Source of the DNA: Posidonia oceanica
Taxonomy: Eukaryota; Streptophyta; Magnoliopsida; Alismatales; Posidoniaceae
Reading direction: 5' to 3'
NCBI GenBank assembly: GCA_037176725.1
Contig: JAZBRS010000026.1
Span: 99,803,501 to 99,867,500 of the forward strand
DNA: 64,000 bases
Both the position numbers and the translations under genes were made by a program. Numbering within the stretch: position 1 is the stretch's first letter; every line of letters begins with the position of its first letter. This document shows positions 57,801 to 64,000 of this stretch, piece by piece. The notes below the pieces were generated by a model. The model searched no databases and was not told the DNA's origin. It saw only the letters and a program-made list of their open reading frames with translations.

Positions 57801-60800
57801 CAGGTACAATGTTTGCCAGCCATTCAGGATAAAGAACGACCTTCAGAAAGTTGACTCCCAGCTGCTTCATTATCTCTTCTTTGATCATGAGCAGCCACTG
57901 CGGTCGCCATCTTCTTAGTTTCTGCTTTACTGGCTTGGCATCCGGATTTAAGGGCAGATTGTGCACCACTATTTCTATGTCAAGGCCGACCATATCTTCA
58001 TAACTCCAGGCGAAGACATCCGCATATTCTTTCAGGAATGCGATGAATTCTGCTCGAACCTGGGAGGACAGCTGGGCACTGATGCAAACTTCTCTGACTT
58101 CCTCAGCTGTGCCGATGTTGACAACCTCCGTTTCTTCTTCGACATGGAGGTTGGGGCCTTCTGGGTCGTCGTCATAGGGCCGGAACTCGGGCAAAGGTTC
58201 GTCAGTCTCATCCATGCCCGTATCATCCTCCTCTCCATAGGCAATAAGTTCTGAGAGGATCTCTTTCTCAAAAGAAGGACTTGCAATGTCGAAAGAGTGT
58301 ACGTGTTCCACTGCTTGGCCCTGGTGACGCTTGAGGATGGTCACGCTCACTCGGGTATTCTTGTAGCCTCGGTGCGCGACCTCCATCCCAGCAACTCCTT
58401 CTATCGTTTGCTCTGGCCTGACTGGCTCTGCTGAGTGCTCTGTTGATACTGCTGAGGGCTTAGCTGACTCTACTGCTGATACTGCTAACTGTTCTGCTGC
58501 TGAGGCTGCTGACTGCTCTACTGCTGAGGCATTCTGCTCTGTTACTGCTGCTGCATGTACTGCTGATGTTCCTCCCTCTGGGTCTTCTAGTGTGCTTGTG
58601 GGGGATACGCCAGACTGGCGGCTGATCTGGTTACTGCCGCTTGGTATGCTGTTCAGGTGAGGCATGGGTTGCACAAACCACCTAGACCCGCCTTCTGGTT
58701 GAAGAGTGATGAGCTCATCTGGTCTAGGGGAGTCCGGCGCTGCTGAGTCTTCTAGGACCATGATAGAGGCATGGTCCTCTTGCAGAGGAGGATCCGTGAC
58801 TACGGCTTTCCCTTTCCTTTCTGCAGCTTGGTGATTTGCCAGGTCATCTGCTATCGACTTGAGTTGTTCTTGATAAAGCAACTCTAAGTCGGACATCCAG
58901 GAATCGACCTGGGCTTCTATCGCCACTCCTTCTTCTTCGTCCGAGGGGGAGTCGACGTAGTAGGCGCCGAGGGCCTGCGGCACTGGCCCGGCTGCAAGAC
59001 AGATCGCCGCCTTTGGGGTCTGCATGATCTGGTTCACGGGCGCGTCTGATGGTGGCAACTCTGACGTAGATGGCCCAAATAGACAGGCTAGCGGTGCTAA
59101 GGATGAATAAGCTGCCAAGGTCACAGTTGGAGAATAAGCAGGGGTGCTCCTTAGAGGGCTCAAGGGCCCGGAGAGTGTAGTGCTCAGTTGGCCTTTTGTA
59201 TCAGGCCGTAACTGAGAGAGTGCAGCCTCTGACGCCATGGGGTCTTGCCATGAGAGCTGCTGCTGGTTGTCAGGAGAATGCGAAGCGGACTGCACCAGCT
59301 GCATTCCTAAAGATGATGCCGGAGCGGGCTGAGCCGCGTTGCTGACTGAGCTGATAGATGGTCCCTCCAGAGATGGGGACAGTGGCACTGATGTGGTTGT
59401 GACCGTCGGTAGCATGTTTGGTTCTGTCAGAAGGAGTGTCTCTAACTCCTGCACCGCTGCCTGAACTTGTAATGCAGATGTGGCTGCAAAAGAGTGGGAA
59501 CTTGCTTGTTCTGCCACAGGGCTTGCTGAGCTGCCTACTATATCTGCCAGAGGGAGAGCTGAAAAGACTGACTGTGGGGCCTCTGCTCTGACCACTGTTT
59601 CTGCTGAGCTGATTGGGACTGCCTCTGTTGTGCCAGACTGCTCCTCATCCGAGTAGTAGTCCTCAACACACACCCAATCCTCTGTCGGCGTCGTGGCTTG
59701 ATCGTTGGTGGATCCCAGAATTCCTGCACTGGTAAAGTTAGTGAGGTCTCTGGGAATGGCTGGTGCATGGTCTTTGAGCTGGAAGCAGTGATCTTCGTTG
59801 AGCTTTGGTTCGTAGCTGAGGCCTTCCGATTTCCTTCGCTCCACTGCTACGATCGGCTCCGCGATCCCTTGGCCATGACGCCCGAGCGGCGTACCCTTTG
59901 TGTAACCCCACCTGTGACATACATTCTCGACCATTCGAAAGGGGTTACTGTGAACGGCCAAAGAGTTGACACGTTCGAGATCAGGAACGAAGTTAACTGG
60001 CTCGCACCGGTTAACGCGATAGAGGGCTTCAGAAGTCTCGGGGTCAAACGGGATGGATTGCGAAGACACGGGAGAGACTGCTTCGATCCGCTCCTTCTCA
60101 AAGTTCTCCGCCATGACGACAATGACATCATCGCCATGACGGTACTTTATCATTCGATGGAGGGTCGAAGGAAGGACTTGATGCTTGTGAAGCCAAGGGC
60201 GCCCAAGCAAGAGATTGAAGTTAGGCTTCAAGTCGACGACATAGAATTCTACGTCGAAGACGACCGGACCGATAGCCAGAGGGATAATCAGAATTCCTAG
60301 AGCGTCATGGTGAGTGTTGTCAAAAGCAGTCATTCCCTTCACGGCTGGCGTGATATCCTCGGCTTTGAATCCGAGCTTGGTTGCTGTACGCAAGGGGCAG
60401 ACGTTAAGGCCTGACCCGTTATCAACCAGTGTAAGGGGAATGCGAAAGTTTTTGAACTGCACCGTGACGAAAAGGGGCTGGTTGTGATTAATCCCCGCCG
60501 GAGGCAGTTCATCACTCGTAAAAAGGATGACCTGGGGCTCCGCGATTAACCCAACCATGCTCTCCAGGGCAGAAGGCTCAATGGACTGGGACACACGAGC
60601 AGCCTGGAACACGCGAAGAAAAGCCTCGCGGTGTTCGGCAGAAGTGTGGATCAAATCCCAGATGGAGATGTCGGCTTTGACCTTCTTAAGCTGAGAGGTT
60701 AAGTCTGCTTTAGGTTGGCTTCTCCTAGCAGCTAGAGGAGTGGTTCTAGCAGGTTCTAAGGGGATAGTGGAAGGAAGCTGGGTTACTACAGGCTGGGTAG

Positions 60801-63800
60801 GGATTTGGCTAACTACAGGCTGATCTGGGGTTGGATCTGCTATGGGTTGGCTTGAGGGTGGGGGCATAACAGGTCTAGGGTGAGTTGGCCTAGTTGCCGG
60901 TACTGGGGGCCTGTAAACCCTCCCCGATCGCGTTACTTCCGCACACATTTCCGTGGCGTAGCTGTAAGGGACGCGATGGGTGTCCAGGGTCAAATCGATG
61001 ACGACTGGAGCACGTGCTGCGAGCACAGGAGGGGTTACAGGGGGACCTACAGGATACTGGGGTCTGTCTAAGGGATATGGTTGTTGTGGTGGGAAGGCTG
61101 GGGCAGGTTGAGGTCTGCCTAGGAGGTGTAGCCGAGGTCTATCTAAGGGGTATGGTTGTCGGGGTGGGAAGGCTGGGGCAGGTTGAGGTCTGCCTAGAAG
61201 GTGTGGCTGAGGTCGCCCTAAAAGGTGGATAGGGGAACTAGGCTGGGCCCTAGCTAGAAGGTGCACAGGGGATTGAGCCTGAGGGAGCACGGTGGGAGGC
61301 GCGAGAGGGTGCTCCGGCCTGGCACGCGGTCGGATCAAATGGATTCCCGACTCAGAGCCGGCAACTGCCGCGAGATAGAGACTGACCGGGAAAGGCTCAG
61401 AGATGTCAGAGATAAGATCGGAAGGGTCTACTTTAGAGGTAGCAGGCCCAGAAGGAAAGACAGAGTGGACGCCTGAGGTTCCCGCCCCTCCCGGATAAGA
61501 GTGCTCCGGTAGAGGTTGGCGGACGATGCCAGAATGCGGGGGAACAGCTGGAGATGCAGATGCATGAGTGCGTGCTTGGGTGGATGCCTCGTGCGTGTCG
61601 ATCACAATCGTTCCCGATTCGATCAGGTCCTGAATCGCGTTCCGCAGGGAGAAGCAATTGTCCGTCGAATGCCCGACGCTTCGATGGAAATTGCAGAAGA
61701 GGTCCGACCTAAACCAATGCGGCAGAGGGCTTGGCGGCGGACGAACCTCTGGGAACTTCAGGAGCGATGCCACCTTTGGCAAGATGACCGTGAGTGGTTC
61801 CACCAGTGGGGTGAAATTCCGCCTCTCAGTGGGTGGTCTTCTTTGCCTCGGGTACGGGCCTTGCTGAACCGGTGCGGCAGGATAGACCGGTCTAGCGGTG
61901 GTTGTGATGTGCGGCGTGTGTGGATTCCTAGGTGCAGGAGCGTACACCATCTGAGCTGGGGCAGGCCGAGACGGCAAGCGAACAGGCACAGCAGGAGAAT
62001 CGACGAATGCAACAGCGGGCTTCGGCGAATCCTTCCTCTTCGGGCGGTTGCTGTTGCTGCCGCTGTTGTTGTTGTTGGAGGTGCTGCTGTTGGCACTACT
62101 GCTGCTGATCGCCGCCTGCTTAGCGAACGCAGAGAGAGCCGGGAAGTTGCCACTCCGCAAAGAACTCTCTACGCGCGCTCCAGCTCTGATGAGTGCCGCG
62201 AAAGTAGTGACTGGCTGAATGCTAAGCAGAGCTCCGAGAGACGGCTGCGCCCCTTTGATAACGATCTCGATAGACTCCTCGTCAGAGGGTCTATCTCGAA
62301 CCTGAGAGGCAAGGGCGCGCCAGCGGCCGACGTACTCCCCGAACGGCTCGCCAGAGTTCTGCTTGATGGCGATCAAGTCCGCCCTCTTTGGGACAAGATC
62401 AAGGTTGAAGGAGTACTGCTCCAGGAACGCCTGACTGAGGTCGTTCCAAGTCTTGATGGCTGACATATCGAGTGATGTGAACCACTTGAGTGCCGGCCCG
62501 GTCAAGCTCTTCTGGAACAAGCGGATCAGCAACCTCTCGTCAGCCTGAAGCTGAGCGAGATCACCGCAATACGCCTTTAGGTGTGCTACGGGGCAGCCCC
62601 TACCATTATATTTCTCGAAGTCCGGGATTTTGAACTTCGGAGGGAGTACCGCCTCTGGAAAGCAGCAGAGGTCTCGGAACTGGTAGGTCTGGTGCTCAGT
62701 ACCCTGCACTAGTCGTAGTGCTTTCTCCAGGACGTCCATTCGGTTGTTGATGGGGTCTTGGATTGCTGCTGGAGGAGAGGGATCAGCAGGGGTAGCGAGC
62801 ACATACGCCGAATGGGTCGCACCTAAGTGCTCCTCCGGATCTACCATAGTGTCGCCTGGTGGAGCAACGGGATGGCCGACGTATCCGTGCTGGGGGATAG
62901 TGTATGCAGGAGTGTATGCAGGATGCTGGACTTGAGGGAGAGGAGAAGAATAAATGCCATGCTGTGCTGGGACAGGGGTAGGATGACGGAGCGCCAATTT
63001 CTGTACAGGCGGGGTGCCAGACAGCGAGCCAGTGAGGTACTGGGCTCCAGCCGATCCAAAGGGTTGACCACCAGAAGGAAGTGGAGCATGCTGTGCCAAG
63101 TGTTGTGCAGGAGGAGGCGGTAAACGAGCCCCCATCGTCGGAACCGTGAGCAGTTGCGACGATGGTCGAGGCGGAGGTGTAGAGGTTGATGCAAGAAATG
63201 CAGGAACTGGCCTCGGAGGAACCTCAGGAACGACAGGGACAGAAGGAGGACGAACTGATAGAGCCATGCCCTGCAGTCTCTGGGCGAGCTCCATCAGATG
63301 CTGGTACTGCGCCTCGGGCGTCTCGCCAGTGGGGACGCTGAAGTGCAGTGCCGGCGGAGGCTGAGAAACAAGTGGCACGGACACAGACTGTCCGGGAGGG
63401 AAGGATTCTACAGAGAAGGTCGCAGCAGCGGTGGAAGGGATGTCGAAAGCGACGTATCCCTGGGACGGAGGGGGCAGTGGCGTCTCCGGAGCGCGAGTAA
63501 CGGCCGTCAAGATAGATTCGGCGACCGGATCCGGAGGAAGGGAGGCTTGCCACTGTCCCGGGGTGTACTGAGAACCTAGAGACGTCAGAGGAGGAAACCC
63601 TGGCGTCGGAGGGGGAACAAGAGGGACAGAGGGAGCAACCAGAGGGGCCGGAACGGAAACACCCTCTGTGACGGGAGTAAAAGAAGGCTCACTAACGTAC
63701 TGGGCCATTGCTGACCTAGAGCGCGTGAGAACTAGGCTGCGACGGGTGTTTAAGCGGTGCTTCCTAAGAGGAGCTATCGTCGCAAGTGCGGATAGCTCGG

Positions 63801-63867
63801 AAAGGGAATGGTCGCGAGTAGGTCGCAACAGGGGCGTCAACGAGGGTCGGTACTCAAGTTCTGGCAA
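54847..63867 (-). CDS. gag-pol: Element C intact gag-pol polyprotein (3006 aa)
   Basis: One uninterrupted minus-strand frame. The first ATG is at 63867, but the start shared with A and B is the MAQYVSEP methionine at 63708 (residue 54), which I prefer. Approximate domains by residue: proline/glutamine-rich N-terminus 54-400; gag domain 449-541; zinc knuckle C-x2-H-x4-H-x4-C at 723-737; proline-rich linker with a 75-bp tandem duplication near 900-940; aspartic-protease-like DNGS near 1146; G-patch-like segment 1314-1335; acidic disordered linker to about 1950; RT with KKDGRIRICIDYRD (about 2022) and YVDD at 2132-2135; first RNase H about 2265-2380; archaeal-type RNase H 2432-2552; integrase with zinc site 2656-2700, D near 2727 and 2789, E near 2825 (D-35-E), and NWRGPFVV near 2967. 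No frameshift or intron is needed. All catalytic motifs are present, so it could be functional. Confidence 0.95.
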   Translation of the reverse strand: MPELEYRPSLTPLLRPTRDHSLSELSALATIAPLRKHRLNTRRSLVLTRSRSAMAQYVSEPSFTPVTEGVSVPAPLVAPSVPLVPPPTPGFPPLTSLGSQYTPGQWQASLPPDPVAESILTAVTRAPETPLPPPSQGYVAFDIPSTAAATFSVESFPPGQSVSVPLVSQPPPALHFSVPTGETPEAQYQHLMELAQRLQGMALSVRPPSVPVVPEVPPRPVPAFLASTSTPPPRPSSQLLTVPTMGARLPPPPAQHLAQHAPLPSGGQPFGSAGAQYLTGSLSGTPPVQKLALRHPTPVPAQHGIYSSPLPQVQHPAYTPAYTIPQHGYVGHPVAPPGDTMVDPEEHLGATHSAYVLATPADPSPPAAIQDPINNRMDVLEKALRLVQGTEHQTYQFRDLCCFPEAVLPPKFKIPDFEKYNGRGCPVAHLKAYCGDLAQLQADERLLIRLFQKSLTGPALKWFTSLDMSAIKTWNDLSQAFLEQYSFNLDLVPKRADLIAIKQNSGEPFGEYVGRWRALASQVRDRPSDEESIEIVIKGAQPSLGALLSIQPVTTFAALIRAGARVESSLRSGNFPALSAFAKQAAISSSSANSSTSNNNNSGSNSNRPKRKDSPKPAVAFVDSPAVPVRLPSRPAPAQMVYAPAPRNPHTPHITTTARPVYPAAPVQQGPYPRQRRPPTERRNFTPLVEPLTVILPKVASLLKFPEVRPPPSPLPHWFRSDLFCNFHRSVGHSTDNCFSLRNAIQDLIESGTIVIDTHEASTQARTHASASPAVPPHSGIVRQPLPEHSYPGGAGTSGVHSVFPSGPATSKVDPSDLISDISEPFPVSLYLAAVAGSESGIHLIRPRARPEHPLAPPTVLPQAQSPVHLLARAQPSSPIHLLGRPQPHLLGRPQPAPAFPPRQPYPLDRPRLHLLGRPQPAPAFPPQQPYPLDRPQYPVGPPVTPPVLAARAPVVIDLTLDTHRVPYSYATEMCAEVTRSGRVYRPPVPATRPTHPRPVMPPPSSQPIADPTPDQPVVSQIPTQPVVTQLPSTIPLEPARTTPLAARRSQPKADLTSQLKKVKADISIWDLIHTSAEHREAFLRVFQAARVSQSIEPSALESMVGLIAEPQVILFTSDELPPAGINHNQPLFVTVQFKNFRIPLTLVDNGSGLNVCPLRTATKLGFKAEDITPAVKGMTAFDNTHHDALGILIIPLAIGPVVFDVEFYVVDLKPNFNLLLGRPWLHKHQVLPSTLHRMIKYRHGDDVIVVMAENFEKERIEAVSPVSSQSIPFDPETSEALYRVNRCEPVNFVPDLERVNSLAVHSNPFRMVENVCHRWGYTKGTPLGRHGQGIAEPIVAVERRKSEGLSYEPKLNEDHCFQLKDHAPAIPRDLTNFTSAGILGSTNDQATTPTEDWVCVEDYYSDEEQSGTTEAVPISSAETVVRAEAPQSVFSALPLADIVGSSASPVAEQASSHSFAATSALQVQAAVQELETLLLTEPNMLPTVTTTSVPLSPSLEGPSISSVSNAAQPAPASSLGMQLVQSASHSPDNQQQLSWQDPMASEAALSQLRPDTKGQLSTTLSGPLSPLRSTPAYSPTVTLAAYSSLAPLACLFGPSTSELPPSDAPVNQIMQTPKAAICLAAGPVPQALGAYYVDSPSDEEEGVAIEAQVDSWMSDLELLYQEQLKSIADDLANHQAAERKGKAVVTDPPLQEDHASIMVLEDSAAPDSPRPDELITLQPEGGSRWFVQPMPHLNSIPSGSNQISRQSGVSPTSTLEDPEGGTSAVHAAAVTEQNASAVEQSAASAAEQLAVSAVESAKPSAVSTEHSAEPVRPEQTIEGVAGMEVAHRGYKNTRVSVTILKRHQGQAVEHVHSFDIASPSFEKEILSELIAYGEEDDTGMDETDEPLPEFRPYDDDPEGPNLHVEEETEVVNIGTAEEVREVCISAQLSSQVRAEFIAFLKEYADVFAWSYEDMVGLDIEIVVHNLPLNPDAKPVKQKLRRWRPQWLLMIKEEIMKQLGVNFLKVVLYPEWLANIVPVPKKDGRIRICIDYRDLNKASPKDDFPLPHIDVLVDNTAGHKMLSFMDGFSGYNQIKMAEEDMEKTSFITPWGVFCYQVMPFGLKNAGATYQRAMTALFHDLMHQEVEVYVDDMIAKTKEPENHLACLRKLFNRLRKYKLRLNPKKCVFGVSSGKLLGYIVSQRGIEVDPLKAQAIVDMPPPRTEREVRSLLGRLQYISRFIAQLTPICEPIFKLLRKNAQIHWNEECQAAFAKIKQLLIKPPVLVPPTPGRPLLLYLSTTQHSMGAVLGQHDESGRKERAIYYLSKKFNECEARYTTLEKTCLSLVWAAQRLRHYMMAYPVQLLCRHDPIKFLFQKPAMVGRCAKWQVLLSQYDITFVTQKSMKGQAMADHLADLPLPEYQPLQTQFPDEDILFAMEDSGQKDPEEAEEWQLYFDGAVNKKGRGVGAVLTTPQGQMTPFARKLTFTCTNNEAEYEACILGLKVALEHEAQKLHVHGDAMLVISQVNGEWKTKDPKLVPYHEHLLRLMKEFKSIRFTYLNRAKNAYADALATLASWLTISEDSTVDVSVTRIEQPAYCMSIEEADPAEGQPWYQDIKSFLESGNFPPDTTAADKRTLARLASKYVLGAGQLYRRSYNQMLLRCLNKSEADTLMLQVHAGTCGPHMNGVLLAKKIMLQGYFWQTMEADCCRFVRRCHSCQIHGNFIKAPPHQLHNMSSPWPFSTWGIDVIGAIHPAASNGHRYILVAIDYFTKWVEAASYRTVTAAAKKKFIRNNIVARYGVPHSVISDNGSNFIAKRIEEYLQSLKIKHHRSSPYRPQMNGAVESANKNIVKILKKMAEIHKDWHDKLPYALWAYRTSIRTSTGTTPYSLVYGMEAVLPVEVEIPSLRILREAELEEAEWVEDRCVQLNLIDERRLQAMHNAHCYQKRMAKAFLKKVQPRSFQPGDLVLRAIHLPDGRGKFRPNWRGPFVVKQIFSGGAVTLEDMDQIEQSEPVNLCYLKKYYQ

Positions 63868-64000
63868 AGGGAACTCGCTTACCGATTACGCTGACACAAC
63901 AGAAAGAAATTAGGGTTAGAGACTAAGAAGATGAATGCAAATGAGTTAGTTAAATGGCATGAATGATATGCATGCTCTCTAGTATGCCCCCCTCACCTAA
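63868..64000 (-). other. Element C leader (partial)
   Basis: Sequence just upstream of gag on the minus strand. It matches A 12030-12180, including GGGGGGCATACTAGA and the TTCATGCCATTTAACTAACT region (12073-12092). The rest of the leader, the PBS and the 5' LTR lie beyond the window. Confidence 0.7.

Larger units (their letters stand above)
42672..64000 (-). mobile_element. Element C: Tat/Ogre-type retrotransposon, 5' LTR outside window
   Basis: A minus-strand element running off the right edge. In element order: leader (64000-63709), gag-pol (63867-54847), spacer, PMD/DUF7745-like ORF (53307-52105), repeat blocks (51830-49505), terminal palindrome, polypurine tract and 3' LTR (48935-42672). 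The 3-kb-codon gag-pol frame is uninterrupted, so C is the youngest or best-preserved copy seen here. Its left flank GTAGT (42667-42671) should be duplicated beyond the right edge. Confidence 0.93.

Overview
This window is plant nuclear DNA, and as far as I can read it consists entirely of nested LTR retrotransposons. All recognisable elements belong to the Ty3/gypsy Tat/Ogre lineage. The evidence is LTRs of about 6 kb, a primer-binding site matching the 3' end of plant tRNA-Arg(ACG), one long gag-pol frame with the order gag, protease, reverse transcriptase (RT), RNase H, second archaeal-type RNase H and integrase, no chromodomain, and large tandem-repeat blocks between the coding part and the 3' LTR. 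I found no host gene, tRNA, rRNA or bacterial feature. The species cannot be named from this; a repeat-rich, heterochromatic part of a large seed-plant genome is the natural reading.

Layout, left to right. Positions 1-2508 are the 5' part of a minus-strand LTR (element D) that runs off the left edge. Positions 2509-2794 are the 3' end of a plus-strand LTR (element E). Positions 2795-5073 are the integrase end and downstream spacer of minus-strand element B. Positions 5074-32731 are a complete plus-strand element A (27.7 kb, LTRs of 5925 and 5926 bp) flanked by the 5-bp duplication CTAAG; it cuts B in the linker between RNase H and integrase. Positions 32737-42671 are the rest of B (RNase H, RT, protease, gag, leader, PBS and the end of its 5' LTR). 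Positions 42672-64000 are minus-strand element C, which carries an uninterrupted 3006-codon gag-pol ORF and appears to sit inside B's 5' LTR; its own 5' LTR lies beyond the right edge. B is therefore the oldest layer, and A, C and probably E (with D inside E) came later.

A and C share the same plan: PBS, leader, gag-pol, spacer with an A-rich tract, an ORF of about 400 codons resembling plant mobile domain/DUF7745 proteins in the place where other plant elements carry an env-like gene, an 83/109-bp repeat block, a conserved perfect hairpin, a 36-bp repeat block, an array of tiny GATAG/CTATC hairpins, a palindrome that encloses the polypurine tract, and the 3' LTR. A's gag-pol is broken by two small frameshifts and five premature stops, and all five stops can be explained by C-to-T or G-to-A transitions relative to C. 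B is broken in many places.

The most interesting signals are the palindrome over the polypurine tract/3' LTR junction, whose two arms change together between A and C; the conserved PMD/DUF7745-like ORF; and the hairpin-rich repeat modules kept in the same order in both elements while their copy number changes. All comparisons were made by eye; alignments and database searches were not run.
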